The notes under the pieces were generated by a model. That model was given only the letters and a program-made list of their open reading frames with translations, did not search any database and was not told the origin of the DNA. From Pseudomonas monteilii (GTDB lineage Bacteria > Pseudomonadota > Gammaproteobacteria > Pseudomonadales > Pseudomonadaceae): a stretch of DNA of 64,000 nucleotides. The stretch spans positions 3,968,001-4,032,000 of the forward strand of contig CP013997.1 of NCBI GenBank assembly GCA_001534745.1. Direction: 5' to 3'. A program made the translations under genes and the position numbers. This document shows, piece after piece, positions 24,661 to 33,910 of this stretch. Each line of letters starts with the position of its first letter. Within the stretch, counting starts at the first letter, position 1.

Positions 24661-25574
24661 GGTGGCGGGTTACCTACGCTGGGGCCCCGGCATCTTCAAT
24701 GTTGTCGAAGGACAGGTCGTAGCTTGAATCCGTCGTGGCAAGTACTCTCGCTCAATCCCAGACGCTCAACGTATGGAATAACGATGTGAGCTGGAAAAAT
24801 CTGCGGTTGGGTGTTTCTCTCCAACTACAGTCTGCGCAGCTACTCAAGCTAGCTAAGCACATCGACCAGAGGCTAATCGAACAATGGGCCCGCAGCTGTA
24901 GGTCGTTATGGAAAGATTTGCTTTACCAAAATCATCTCCAGAAGGCGAAAGTGATATCTCGAAAAAGTGTCTTTTGAACCCTTAAAGCCGGGACGCTAGC
25001 CTGTCGAGGCTCGAAAATTATCTCAAAATCAATGAAATTCAAGTGGAAAAAAGCGCTTCGCTACCTCGAACAGTGTCATGCTCTATCGCCTCTCCACCGC
25101 AAAATAAAGCTTGCTATCACTAGCACCGAAGGCCTCTGCACCATAAAGGTACCTTTGCAAGGACGCGGTGCTTTACCGAGATAGCTCCGGTAAGACTACG
25201 TCGGCCAACCTGCCGTGTTGTTTGCTATACAGTGTGCTGCTTTCGGCACAATGGAATCTGAGAAACCTGAGCTCGGATTGGCTGGCGCCGAGCGACGAGC
25301 ATAGTGGTTTTCATATGGTCATTGGTCGGCAGCTAGGTGAAACGGTTTTCAGCGGAACGCTGCAATTCTGTGAAGACCTCAGTGGAAAAATCCGGCCAGC
25401 ACTCCTCAGCATTCCCCAACAGGCAGACCGCCCAGATTTGCGCAGAACGGTTGCGAACCTCGTGTACGAATCACTCCTGCGCCAGGATGCGATCAGTACC
25501 GCGTACTTGCCTGCTTAACACGGCAGGGTCACACAAGCGCGGCACTTCTAGGGGATCATATGCAGACCAACAGA
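24661..25574. other. unassigned, AT-richer stretch after cobA
   Basis: About 900 bases with lower GC than the nitrate genes. Two frames stay open on the plus strand (24735-24977, GTG start, 80 codons; 25168-25518). I do not recognise the products, and ribosome sites are absent or weak. I read the stretch as imported or decayed DNA at the edge of a mosaic region that ends at tRNA-Thr. No repeats or RNA genes stand out. Confidence 0.4.
25168..25518 (+). CDS. doubtful hypothetical protein
   Basis: A 116-codon frame with a GTG start (MLYRDSSGKTTSANL at the N-terminus). The C-terminal half looks protein-like: GFHMVIGRQLGETVFSGTL, LSGKIRPALLSIPQQ, RTVANLVYESLLRQDA. No family is recognised. There is no clear ribosome site, and a stop lies in frame 27 bases before the GTG. 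It could be the surviving end of a longer gene. It is listed so the frame is not lost. Confidence 0.3.
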   Translation: MLYRDSSGKTTSANLPCCLLYSVLLSAQWNLRNLSSDWLAPSDEHSGFHMVIGRQLGETVFSGTLQFCEDLSGKIRPALLSIPQQADRPDLRRTVANLVYESLLRQDAISTAYLPA

Positions 25575-25603
25575 TCCGGTATGCGTGCCATTCGCATACC
25601 GGA
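25575..25603 (-). terminator. hairpin downstream of poxB
   Basis: TCCGGTATGCG pairs perfectly with CGCATACCGGA around a 7-base loop, starting 12 bases after the poxB stop. The T tract is poor, so termination may be imperfect. Confidence 0.6.
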
Positions 25604-25615
25604 CACGCAAGGCAA

Positions 25616-27340
25616 CTAGCGCAGAAGATTGGTCTTCGCCAAGTCCAACACCTCGTCACCCCGCCCGCTCATCACCGCCTTGAGCATGTACAGGCTGAAG
25701 CCTTTGGCCTGCTCCAGCTTGATCGCCGGTGGCATGACCAACTCCTGAGAGGCAGTGACCACGTCGACCAGCACGGGACCATCGTGCGCGAGCGCACGGC
25801 GCAGGGCGTCTTCCAGGTCTTCCGAGCGCTCTACGCGAATCCCCAGGATACCCATCGCGTTGGACATGGCGGCGAAATCGGGGTTGCGCAGCTCGGTGCC
25901 GGTGTCGAGGTAGCCAGCCGCCTTCATTTCCATGGCGACGAACCCCAGCGAGGCGTTGTTGAACACCACCACCTTCACGGGCAATTTCAGCTGCGCGAGC
26001 GAGATGAAGTCACCCATCAACATGCTGAAGCCACCGTCGCCACTCATCGAGATGACCTGACGGCCCGGGAAGGCGGCCTGCGCGCCCATGGCCTGTGGCA
26101 TGGCATTGGCCATCGAGCCGTGGTTGAACGAGCCAACCAGGCGGCGCTGCCCGTTCATCTGCAGGTAACGCGCAGCCCAGACGGTGGGCGAACCGACGTC
26201 AGCGGTGAAAATCGCATCTTCGGTGGCCAGTTCGCTGAGTAGGCGTGTGACGTATTGCGGATGGATAGGACGATCGCCCTTGGACGGCACCGCCAGATCG
26301 TCCAGCCCCTCGCGGGCCTTGCCGTAGGCTTTCAGCGCGCTGTCCAGGAAGCGGCGATCGGTCTTGCGCGTCAGGCGTGGCAGCAGTGCAGTGAGGGTTT
26401 CGCCGACATCGGCCGCGATGCCCAGCGACAGGGTGGCGCGTCGCCCCAGCGCTTGCGGGTCGCGGTCAACCTGTACGATCTTGGCATCGCTCGGGAAGAA
26501 CTGCCGGTATGGGAAGTCGGTACCCAGCATTACCAGCGTGTCACAGCCCAGCATCGCGTGGTAACCGGAGCTGAAGCCGATCAACCCCGTCATGCCGACG
26601 TCGAAGGGATTGTCCCACTCCACATGCTCCTTGCCACGCAGCGCATGAACCACCGGCGCGCCGAGCGCATCGGCAAGGGCCACCACCTGATCATGAGCCC
26701 CCGCGCATCCGCTGCCGCACAGCAGCGTCACCTTGTGGCTGTCTTCCAGCAAATCGGTCAGGCGCTGGAGATCGACATCCGTGGGCAGGATGCGTGGCTG
26801 CTGCAACGCAGGCCAGGCCGCCGGCTTTTCCTCGACCTCCAGCAGCGAGACGTCACCGGGAATCACCACCACCGCGACACCGCGATTGAGGATGGCCGAG
26901 CGCATGGCCCGGTGCAGCACCTGCGGCATCTGCGCCGGGTTGCTGACCAGCTCGATGAAATGGCTGCACTCCTTGAACAGCTCCTGCGGATGGGTTTCCT
27001 GGAAGTAGTTCAGGCCGATCTCCGAAGAGGGGATCTGCGCGGCGATGGCCAGCACGGGCACCCGGTTGCGGTGGCAGTCGAACAGACCATTGATCAGATG
27101 CAGGTTACCCGGCCCGCAGCTGCCTGCGCACACCGTCAACTCACCGGTCACCGCCGCCTCGGCACCGGCGGCGAAGGCCGCGACTTCCTCATGACGCACA
27201 TGCATCCACTCGATGCTGTCCATGCTTCGCAGGGCGTCGGTCAGGCCGTTGAGGCTGTCGCCGGTGAGGCCCCAGATCCGTTTGATACCGGCCTGCTCGA
27301 GGGTCGAGGCCAGTTGCTGGGCCATGTTGATCTTTGCCAT
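25616..27340 (-). CDS. poxB: ubiquinone-dependent pyruvate dehydrogenase (PoxB-like)
   Basis: A 574-residue thiamine-diphosphate enzyme, close to the length of E. coli PoxB. The N-terminal Pyr domain has [16 protein letters not shown] and [14 protein letters not shown] with the catalytic Glu. The cofactor motif [12 protein letters not shown] ending in NN lies about residues 432-460. The C-terminus [18 protein letters not shown] matches the lipid-activated membrane-binding helix of PoxB, which supports the oxidase rather than a biosynthetic relative. It would turn pyruvate into acetate and CO2 and pass electrons to ubiquinone at the inner membrane. The ATG at 27340 has AGGAG 5 bases before it; a longer frame to 27466 lacks family similarity. 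The gene stands alone. Confidence 0.9.
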   Translation of the reverse strand: MAKINMAQQLASTLEQAGIKRIWGLTGDSLNGLTDALRSMDSIEWMHVRHEEVAAFAAGAEAAVTGELTVCAGSCGPGNLHLINGLFDCHRNRVPVLAIAAQIPSSEIGLNYFQETHPQELFKECSHFIELVSNPAQMPQVLHRAMRSAILNRGVAVVVIPGDVSLLEVEEKPAAWPALQQPRILPTDVDLQRLTDLLEDSHKVTLLCGSGCAGAHDQVVALADALGAPVVHALRGKEHVEWDNPFDVGMTGLIGFSSGYHAMLGCDTLVMLGTDFPYRQFFPSDAKIVQVDRDPQALGRRATLSLGIAADVGETLTALLPRLTRKTDRRFLDSALKAYGKAREGLDDLAVPSKGDRPIHPQYVTRLLSELATEDAIFTADVGSPTVWAARYLQMNGQRRLVGSFNHGSMANAMPQAMGAQAAFPGRQVISMSGDGGFSMLMGDFISLAQLKLPVKVVVFNNASLGFVAMEMKAAGYLDTGTELRNPDFAAMSNAMGILGIRVERSEDLEDALRRALAHDGPVLVDVVTASQELVMPPAIKLEQAKGFSLYMLKAVMSGRGDEVLDLAKTNLLR

Positions 27341-27508
27341 GAAAACTCCTGGTGCGAAGGGAAGGAAGTGATCGATGGAGTAGAGACAGGGGCGCGACGG
27401 GGGGTGTTCGTTTGAGTGTGTGAGGGAATCGTCATGTGGTGTGCTGCGGTTGTAGACGTGTTGCAAGACGCCGGTGCGTGCGGAGGTCTTTCAGGCTACC
27501 GCTCTGGG

Positions 27509-27559
27509 TAGGAGCGGATTCATCCGCGCGCACGGGCACAGCCGCGGCATGGGCTGTGC
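27509..27559. repeat. REP-like sequence and hairpin between poxB and the DUF6882-like gene
   Basis: TAGGAGCGGATTCATCCGCG at 27509-27528 is a single REP-type palindrome. Next to it GCACAGCC (27536-27543) pairs with GGCTGTGC (27552-27559), 5 bases past the end of the minus-strand gene at 27565, and may terminate it. Confidence 0.6.
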
Positions 27560-27564
27560 TGCAT

Positions 27565-28044
27565 TCAGTGACTGACGTGCTTGAGCTCGGTGAGGGCGAG
27601 GTACACCGTAGGCGCATCACCCGACGATGCCGCCCGATAGCAGCCCAGCGCGCCCAGGTGCTGCACGGCGATGGCCGCCAGCTGCCAGGCCATGGACTCG
27701 TCCTCCAGGCTGAGTGTCCCTTCGAAGCCGAAGAAATCCATTCCCGTGCTTGCTTCCAACTCTTTCAACACCAGCGCGCGCTCACGCAGCGGCTCCGGTA
27801 TCGAAGGGTTGCTCCAGGCCCACTTCCAGCTCGAATGGTTGGGCGAGAAGGAGCCGATGTTGAGGATCTGCCCTTCGACGGCCAGGCGGTCCTGCTCGTC
27901 GAAGAACTGCACGGTGGCCGTTTCTTGATCGAGCGACCAGCGTGCCATGTCGGCCAGTGCGTATTGATCGTGCAGCGCTTGTTGCTTGTCCATTAGGGCG
28001 TCCATGGACGTGTCTAGCAGGTGTTCGAAGGCTTCTTCTGACAT
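27565..28044 (-). CDS. DUF6882-like hypothetical protein
   Basis: A 159-residue soluble protein. It shows the pattern I associate with the DUF6882 family: WKWAWSNPSIPEPLRERAL near the middle and MAWQLAAIAVQHLGALGCYR near residue 118-137. No catalytic motif or membrane segment is visible, and no function is known for the family. It starts after a weak AAGGAAG. It is a single gene between poxB and the ATPase/HNH pair. The family assignment is from memory and should be treated as moderate. Confidence 0.7.
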   Translation of the reverse strand: MSEEAFEHLLDTSMDALMDKQQALHDQYALADMARWSLDQETATVQFFDEQDRLAVEGQILNIGSFSPNHSSWKWAWSNPSIPEPLRERALVLKELEASTGMDFFGFEGTLSLEDESMAWQLAAIAVQHLGALGCYRAASSGDAPTVYLALTELKHVSH

Positions 28045-28421
28045 GGGTCTTCCTTGTATGTCCGTTTAGGGTTTGGGGAGTTTGGCATAGGGTTGATGTT
28101 GCGTCAGGATGCTGTCAGAGATATGAAGCGGCCAGAGCCTTTGCTTTGAAGGCCTTCAGCACGGGAGATATCAGACAGGGGCTACTGCTATCGGCCTAGC
28201 CCGTGTACTCCGTCAAAGCGTGGTCAAACAAGCGCCCAGCACCACTTGCAATGTAAGACGCCGCCGACGACCTGTTTTACCGGCACGGCCCGGGCTATAA
28301 TCTCGGGCGTGCCCGATCCATACGGCTTCTGTCTCATGTCTGTTTCCCATTCGGTAAAGGCGTGGTCGAAGTATCTGAAACTGTCATGCTGAACTTGGCT
28401 GTCGCCCAAAGTGCCATTGGA
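28045..28421. other. intergenic region with a possible orphan promoter
   Basis: No gene is supported. On the plus strand CCCGGGCTATAATCTCGGG contains a good TATAAT (28295-28300) inside a GC-rich palindromic setting, but no matching coding sequence follows in that direction. A short minus-strand frame (28224-28409) has no family match. This may be a promoter left after a deletion. Confidence 0.35.
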
Positions 28422-29078
28422 TTACAGCGGACCCTGTTTTCGACCCTGGCGCTCCATTTCACGAGCCACAAAGGGGCATCGCTCTAAAAGCCTTCGCCAG
28501 GATCTAACGGATTGATCTTCCCAATGTTCTTCAGCATACTCTGCCCGAACTTCTATACACGCCGTTTCGTTAAGCCCGAGCTCATCAATAGTGAACTGAA
28601 TAATGGAAGCCAGCGGGCCGTCCAGCCCTGGGCGCGGCAGGACCTGAAAACCCACAAACTCCAGTTCGAACCATTCGTCTTGCACAACGATTGGGTCCAG
28701 TAGATTTTTAACGCCTTTTCGTGAGTTCATCAAGGAACAGATCAGCCGGTAGTTGGCCCATTCGTACGCAAGCTGCCAGTTCTTGGTTTTTGCCACTGAG
28801 TGATCGACCGAACCAGAACCAGTAACCTTATGAATGTAAAAGCTTGTGTAAGAACACAATCGGCCATAGGACTTCATCAAGTCGGGAAGAGCTTCCGTCC
28901 AGTAGGCAGGAAAGTCGGATCCTTTGATGTCTTCCTTTCGGGCGGCAACGATATTGAATTTTTTACCGGCCGTGCGGACGACCTGATTTCCGACCATCTC
29001 GTCTAGAGCGCGCAATCCAGGCTTTCTCACTTTTTCATCAAAGTCCGTAGGTTCCTTAGCGAGCACGAGCCGAATCAT
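28422..29078 (-). CDS. HNH endonuclease, PtuB-like partner of the ATPase
   Basis: A 218-residue protein with an HNH nuclease core in its middle: SVDHSVAKT (Asp92-His93), then YEWANYRLICSLMNSRKG with Asn109 and Asn118. This is the DH...N...N arrangement of HNH enzymes paired with ATPases in Septu-type systems. The CxxC zinc pair common in many HNH relatives is not evident; only Cys75 and Cys114 are near. It starts inside the ATPase stop (ATGA overlap at 29075-29078), so it is co-translated with it. In Septu (PtuA-PtuB) the ATPase controls the nuclease during phage infection. The pairing is observed; the defence role is inference. Confidence 0.75.
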   Translation of the reverse strand: MIRLVLAKEPTDFDEKVRKPGLRALDEMVGNQVVRTAGKKFNIVAARKEDIKGSDFPAYWTEALPDLMKSYGRLCSYTSFYIHKVTGSGSVDHSVAKTKNWQLAYEWANYRLICSLMNSRKGVKNLLDPIVVQDEWFELEFVGFQVLPRPGLDGPLASIIQFTIDELGLNETACIEVRAEYAEEHWEDQSVRSWRRLLERCPFVAREMERQGRKQGPL

Positions 29079-30367
29079 TTATTCTCCAATACGTGATCAC
29101 GAAAGCTACTCCAGCGAACCCAGAACCGGTCTACGTCGCTCAGGGTTTCACGCAGTGCTTTGTCAACCTTCCTAATTGCATCCTTATCTTTGCGCATGAG
29201 CTTTTTGTCGTGAACAGCGCTGTTGATGTCTCTTAATAATGTTTTAGCTTCTGTCAGTGCTCGCTCCGCTTCAATCGAGCGAGGTTCCCGTAGATTGAAA
29301 ATTTCGGATGATAGCCACCCGTTGGCGTCGCCTCTACGGGAGAAGGGTAAGTGCCTAACCTCGACATGCTGTTCAACGAGGTCAAAATCTAGGATGCAGT
29401 CTTTTGTTGTATCATAAAGAGGCTCAACGGAGGCAAGTACTAACGGGGAATGTGTCGCTGCAAGTAGTTGAACGGGTATTCTATCGTTTTGACTCAACTC
29501 ACTCATAACTTTCAATAACGCTGGTACTATTCTGCGTTGCCATTGCGGATGCAGATGACATTCAATTTCATCAATCAGAAATATGATTTCGCGAGCGGGT
29601 TTAACACCATACCTCTTCGACGCCTTAGCATGCTCGCGCCATGTCCAAACCAGTAAATACGCCAGCGCGCAGATCCGTCGCATGCCTGCCGATGCCAAGG
29701 GCAGTGGTACTTCCTGACCATATGGCATTTTCAGAGAGGGTACTTCTTCAACATCGTCGCCAATTTGCGTAGGCTCCCCGGGGGTGAGACGCTCTGTCTC
29801 GCACGGCGATAGCACCTCCAGCACTCGAACTAAATCATCAAAAGCTGCTTGTTGCCCTCTCTGCCAAAGCACCCAATCACGTATCAGCCCAACGCAATGC
29901 GTGACGCCATTCGCACCCACTAGGCCTTTCCAAACTTGCTCTGGCGTAAAGTCAAAACTTTTCGGGCGATCCCGCCCGACTTCATCGTCGTTTTTCCAGT
30001 AGTTCCTTGCCGGGTCCCAAACGGAAAAACTGCCATCGACGCCTGCATAGATCACGATTCCAGGGATCGTCGGACGGCCCTGCTTCAATGGCCATGTTTG
30101 CGTTCGGCGTACGAAGGTGCTGCTGTCAGTGACATCACCGGAGGTAGACTTGGTGTAGGAAAAACCGATCGACGGCTTAGCCGATGTCTCACCGGGTACC
30201 GCTTTGATTCCGCGGGCCCAGGTCCTCGTCAATACCCACCAGGCTGCATCAAGGATGAAGCTCTTGCCCAGTCCGTTGTCACCAGTCAAAAAATTAAGAC
30301 GAGAGCTGAACTCCACATTCATCTCTGGGGCGGGTCCGACCCCTTTTAGATCCAATTTTTTGAGCAT
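29075..30367 (-). CDS. AAA/SMC-like ATPase, PtuA-like
   Basis: A 430-residue ATPase. Walker A is GDNGLGKS at residues 29-36, following the beta strand SSRLNFLT. A signature-type LASAGMRR occurs near 225-232. Walker B is IIFLIDEIECHLHP with Asp266-Glu267, and the switch region is LLAATHSPLVL. This is the OLD/ABC-type layout found in PtuA and similar defence ATPases, without the long coiled coil of true SMC proteins. AAGAGGGA precedes the ATG. It forms a two-gene operon with the HNH gene. The location between core genes and an integrase relic at a tRNA fits a defence island. Other ATPase/HNH defence families cannot be excluded. Confidence 0.8.
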   Translation of the reverse strand: MLKKLDLKGVGPAPEMNVEFSSRLNFLTGDNGLGKSFILDAAWWVLTRTWARGIKAVPGETSAKPSIGFSYTKSTSGDVTDSSTFVRRTQTWPLKQGRPTIPGIVIYAGVDGSFSVWDPARNYWKNDDEVGRDRPKSFDFTPEQVWKGLVGANGVTHCVGLIRDWVLWQRGQQAAFDDLVRVLEVLSPCETERLTPGEPTQIGDDVEEVPSLKMPYGQEVPLPLASAGMRRICALAYLLVWTWREHAKASKRYGVKPAREIIFLIDEIECHLHPQWQRRIVPALLKVMSELSQNDRIPVQLLAATHSPLVLASVEPLYDTTKDCILDFDLVEQHVEVRHLPFSRRGDANGWLSSEIFNLREPRSIEAERALTEAKTLLRDINSAVHDKKLMRKDKDAIRKVDKALRETLSDVDRFWVRWSSFRDHVLENK

Positions 30368-30855
30368 GCCGTCCCTCTTGCCTGTTTGGGTTCACGTAGG
30401 GACGATACTGTACCTGCAAGGCAAGAGCTTGTCGTTGCATGGAGGCCGGTTTTAGTCACCGAACCGGCTCAGCAGTAATGATTTCTGCAAGGGTTTGGGC
30501 CGTTGCCCCGCAGCTCCCCAAGATCACCGGTGACTCAACGAGTGTTGACTGCTCGCAAGTAGTGGTGATCAGAAGAGGGAAATCATAACGCCTCTATACC
30601 TAAACGCTCTTAAGCGTAGACGTCTCGCCCGCCGACGGAGGTGGTGACAGCCTTTATCGATCGGTTGCAGCCTTTCCCACGACCAGCTATGGCTGGATAG
30701 CTGCCGCTCCACGGATATCTGCTTTGCTTCACATGCGATGTTCGTCGACATCGATGACGGGGCGGTTTAACGTCAGAGACATGAAGCCGGCATGGAGAGC
30801 TGCCCGCTTTGATTGACATGGCGGCTTCAGGGACTGAGCGCAACACCCTCTTATT
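30368..30855. other. intergenic region between the ATPase and the IS30 relic
   Basis: No gene is supported. At about 30810-30834 the text GGCTTCAGGGACTGAGCG may be the outer end of the IS30-like element, since it lies just beyond the transposase C-terminus, but I could not find its partner inverted repeat. The remainder shows nothing I can name. Confidence 0.35.
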
Positions 30856-31455
30856 GAGTGAAGGATGGACTCTCATGATGTTTTGCCATCCTCTCAATCG
30901 GACATTGGTAATCAAAGCGTTGACGTGGACGAATGTTTAGCCCGGACGCAATGGCGTCCAGCTGCTCCTGGTTATACCCCGACAAATCAGTGCCTTTGGG
31001 TAGGTACTGACAAATCAGGCCATTGATGTTCTCGTTGCTGCCGCGCTGTCAAGGGCTGTGAGGGTCATAGAAATAGATCGACGCGCTGGTTCATTGTGTG
31101 ATCTCGGCATGGCGAGCCCCTGATCGTAGGTCATCGCCTTGCGAGCGGCGACTGGCATGCGTTTCAAAGCGGCGCTGAAACCCTCCATGGCTGAGGTGGC
31201 AGTGGCGTCGTTTATCTTCACCAGCATCACGTAGCCAGTGCCGCGTTCGACCAGAGCTCCTACGGCAGAAGCATTGGCCTTGCCATTGATCAGGTCGCCT
31301 TCCCAATGGCCGGTCATCTAGCGATCCTCGATCTTTGACGGGCGCACGTGGATGCTGAACAGATCGGGAATTTGGCCTCGCCGATCGACGCCGCCGGAGC
31401 GTGGGCCCCGGCTGGTTTTGCCTTGGCGCAGGCAGATAATCGGCTCCTTGCTTGG
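30856..31455 (-). pseudogene. IS30-family transposase, broken
   Basis: Read on the minus strand, pieces of an IS30 transposase appear in order: LRQGKTSRGPRSGGVDRRGQ, PDLFSIHVRPSKIEDR, a TAG at 31318-31320 where Gln is expected, MTGHWEGDLINGKANASAVG, KAMTYDQG, a frameshift, FYDPHSP, a TGA at 31049-31051 where Trp is expected, [19 protein letters not shown] and LNIRPRQRF. The DDE residues are all there (GD, YDQG, NEN), but two nonsense codons and at least one frameshift kill the gene, and the N-terminal third is absent. It is fused at about 31450 to an integrase fragment. Confidence 0.8.
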
Positions 31456-31733
31456 CCTGCTGCTTGGACGCAATCGGACCAATGCCCCCAGCCAGCATCT
31501 GCTTAGTCCCCATACGCTTCTGCCGAGCATCTGCGAGACCGATGACAGGATAGTGCCAAATAAGGTCAGCCCCTCTCGCCCATCCGGTTTCACATACCGA
31601 AAGCGCCAGTCTTTGCGGCCATTAAGATAAACGAGGAGGTAAAGACCGTCGCCGTCGACAAGCTTGTAGAAGCGGTCAGTGGCTTGGCCGAGCGGCAGGC
31701 GATGTCAGTCAGGGGAGCAGTAGTGTGAGCCAT
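31450..31733 (-). pseudogene. N-terminal fragment of a tyrosine integrase (P4 type)
   Basis: From the ATG at 31733 the minus strand reads MAHTTAPLTDIACRSAKP, then after a frameshift KLVDGDGLYLLVYLNGRKDW, FRYVKPDGREGLTLFG, then after a second shift YPVIGLADARQKRM and a Lys/Gln-rich end. This is the N-terminal Arm-DNA-binding (DUF4102) part of P4-type integrases. The catalytic domain is missing, replaced by IS30 sequence. The start codon lies about 160 bases from the 3' end of tRNA-Thr and reads away from it, the usual place for an island integrase. Confidence 0.8.
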
Positions 31734-31826
31734 AAGGGTAAACCCCTTTATCGAATCGACTTTACCCCAAACGTCCCCCCTAAATCGGCTGGAAGCTGTC
31801 GGATTTCGGCAGAACGCCATAACGAA

Positions 31827-31850
31827 AAAACCCGCCAGAAGGCGGGTTTT
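31827..31850 (-). terminator. terminator of tRNA-Thr
   Basis: AAAACCCGCC-AGAA-GGCGGGTTTT is a perfect 10-bp hairpin. On the minus strand it ends in six T, 44 bases past the tRNA 3' end. It would also work on the plus strand. Confidence 0.85.
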
Positions 31851-31893
31851 ACGGGGTTCCAGAGATGTTAGTAGCCTTCACTGGAACCTGATG

Positions 31894-31969
31894 TGGTGCC
31901 GGAGACAGGAATCGAACCTGCGACCTTCGCGTTACGAGTGCGCTGCTCTACCGACTGAGCTACACCGGC
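31894..31969 (-). tRNA. tRNA-Thr(CGT)
   Basis: A 76-base tRNA with encoded CCA. Acceptor GCCGGTG pairs with the 3' strand, D-arm GCTCAGTCGGTAGAGC, anticodon loop CTCGTAA (anticodon CGT, Thr), T-arm GGTTCGATTCC. It is the probable attachment site for the decayed island on its 3' side, where an integrase fragment starts 160 bases away. I found no second copy of its 3' end in the window. Confidence 0.95.
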
Positions 31970-31978
31970 GTGGAGGCA

Positions 31979-32007
31979 AACCTACCACTCCCGGCTCCTT
32001 TACGCAA
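31979..32007 (-). promoter_or_regulatory. possible sigma-70 promoter of tRNA-Thr
   Basis: On the minus strand TTGCGT and TAGGTT are separated by 17 bases, about 10 bases before the tRNA 5' end. The match is modest. Confidence 0.4.
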
Positions 32008-32048
32008 ATCCTTGTTCCCCCTCGATTATTTCCCCTCCCCTACCCCCT

Positions 32049-32459
32049 TCACGTCCCGGCACACCCCTTCGGCGCATAGTCCGCCTCCAGCGTGGTCGTG
32101 CAGCGCCATCCCGTCGCACTGCGGCTCAAGGTCAACGCCTTCCCGGTAACGCTGCCAGGACCATCGACCAGCGTGCAACTGAGCGTCGCAGTCCCATCGG
32201 CGGCATTGCCCGTGGCAGCAAGGGTGCAGTGTGCAGTGGTGCCCTGCCCGCCCAGGCTGGCGACGTCGGTCACGTCCTGCCCCTGGGCCAGGCGCAGCTC
32301 CATCGGGGTCTTGAGGGCGGAGACTTCCATCAGGCCAGCAGTGGCCTTGGCGCGGGACTGGTGGTCGGTGTACATGGGCACGGCGAGGGTGGCGAGGATG
32401 CCGATGATCGCCACGACGATCATCAGTTCGATGAGGGTGATGCCGCGTTGTCCTTGCAT
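32049..32459 (-). CDS. pilA: type IV major pilin PilA
   Basis: A 136-residue prepilin. The short leader MQGQRG is cut before [20 protein letters not shown], with Glu at mature position 5. The hydrophobic N-terminal helix is followed by a globular domain with four Cys; the last two (GWRCTT and PKGCAGT) could close a C-terminal loop. PilD, encoded at 33910, would process it. It points away from pilC across a 242-base gap. Composition is that of the core genome. Confidence 0.92.
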   Translation of the reverse strand: MQGQRGITLIELMIVVAIIGILATLAVPMYTDHQSRAKATAGLMEVSALKTPMELRLAQGQDVTDVASLGGQGTTAHCTLAATGNAADGTATLSCTLVDGPGSVTGKALTLSRSATGWRCTTTLEADYAPKGCAGT

Positions 32460-32701
32460 GCGGGGTGCTCCTTGCTGGGTAGTGAGACAGGTGACGCGGA
32501 TCGGCCGGGCGGTGGAGGTATGGCGGGGCCGATACCTTTTGTCACGCCTGGGCGAGGGGTCGCCTGGGTTGCTGGACTACTCTAGTGGGCGCTGAGCGAC
32601 TGGGGCATTTGAAGCTGTTACGTGTGTTGTCGCAAGGGGTTCGAGGGGCTGGCCAGGATGAGGGTCAGGTGTACGCCGGATGACAGGAAAGGAGGCCGTT
32701 C

Positions 32702-33910
32702 ATGGATGAACGCAATCGTGTGTTCGTGTGGCAAGGGGTGGATGCGGCCGGGGCCGTGGTGAAGGGGCGACGGTCGGGGCGCAGCGCGGCGATCGTGCGG
32801 GCCTTGCTGATCCGCGAGGGGATCCGGGTGACGCGCCTGGGCGCGGCGGCGCCTTCGTGGCTGCGGTGGCCGGTGCGGCAGGCGCCGGTGAACCCGGCGG
32901 GGTTCAGTCGGCAGTTGGCGACGCTGCTCAAGGCGGGGATCCCGTTGCTGCAGGGATTCGACGTGATGAGCCGTGGGGGCATCGACGGCGCCAGTGAGGC
33001 GTTGCTGGCGAGCCTCAAGCGTGAGGTGGCCGGTGGCCTGGGGCTGGCGGATGCGATGCAACGTCACCCGGCCTGGTTCGATGCGCTGTATTGCAACCTG
33101 GTGCGGGTGGGCGAGCAGTCGGGGACGTTGGATCGGCAGCTGGAGCAGTTGGCCGACATGCTCGAGCAGCGCCAGGCGATGATCAAGCGGCTGCGCAAGG
33201 CGATGCTGTATCCGGCGTTGCTGCTGGTGGTGGGGCTGGGGGTCTCGGCGCTGTTGTTGCTGGAGGTGGTGCCGCGGTTCCAGGGGCTGTTCGCCGGCCT
33301 GGGCGGCGAGTTGCCGGTGTTCACGCAATGGGTGATCGCGCTGTCCGAGGGGCTTGCGGGTGCGCTGGGCTGGATCCTGGCGGTGGGCCTGGTGGGTGTG
33401 CTGGGGGCGAGGACGGCCTGGCGGCGACACCTGCCGCTGCGGCTGTGGACGATCCACGCGGTGCTGCGCCTGCCGGTCTTCGGCGCCTTGCTCAGTCAGG
33501 CCGCCCTGGCACGCTTCGCACGCGGTCTGGCGACCACTTATGCCGCTGGGGTGCCGCTTCTGGATGCGCTCGGCACGGTGGCCAGGGCCTGTGGCGACCC
33601 GTTGCACGAGCAGGCGATCCTGGCGCTGCGCCAGGGCATGGGCGGCGGGCAGAGCCTGAATGGGGCGATGGCAGGCGATCGGTTGTTTCCGCCGTTGCTG
33701 ATGCAGATGGTCGCGATCGGCGAGAGCAGCGGGCGGCTCGACGACATGCTCGAGCGCGCCGCGCAGCATTACGAGGGGCAGACGCGGCAAACAATGGAAC
33801 AGTTGACCGGCTTGCTCGAGCCGATGATTGTCCTGATCCTCGGGGTCGTGGTTGGCGGTCTGGTGGTCGCCATGTACTTGCCCCTTTTCCAGCTGAGCGC
33901 GCTGCTGTGA
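32702..33910 (+). CDS. pilC: type IV pilus inner-membrane platform protein PilC
   Basis: A 402-residue member of the GspF/PilC family. Two similar T2SSF domains are visible: FSRQLATLLKAGIPLLQGFD near 65-85 and RFARGLATTYAAGVPLLDAL near 270-290, each followed by a long helix pair, and three hydrophobic membrane segments near 160-180, 215-240 and the C-terminus (MIVLILGVVVGGLVVAMYLP). It anchors the assembly ATPase at the inner membrane. The usual neighbour pilB, which encodes that ATPase, is missing between pilA and pilC. The stop overlaps the pilD start (TGATG). Confidence 0.92.
   Translation: MDERNRVFVWQGVDAAGAVVKGRRSGRSAAIVRALLIREGIRVTRLGAAAPSWLRWPVRQAPVNPAGFSRQLATLLKAGIPLLQGFDVMSRGGIDGASEALLASLKREVAGGLGLADAMQRHPAWFDALYCNLVRVGEQSGTLDRQLEQLADMLEQRQAMIKRLRKAMLYPALLLVVGLGVSALLLLEVVPRFQGLFAGLGGELPVFTQWVIALSEGLAGALGWILAVGLVGVLGARTAWRRHLPLRLWTIHAVLRLPVFGALLSQAALARFARGLATTYAAGVPLLDALGTVARACGDPLHEQAILALRQGMGGGQSLNGAMAGDRLFPPLLMQMVAIGESSGRLDDMLERAAQHYEGQTRQTMEQLTGLLEPMIVLILGVVVGGLVVAMYLPLFQLSALL

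Noticed and set aside
24661..31893. Clear attachment-site duplication for the island at tRNA-Thr
   Set aside because: I looked for a second copy of the tRNA 3' end (GGTTCGATTCCTGTCTCCGG) on the island side and did not find one, so island borders are not called.
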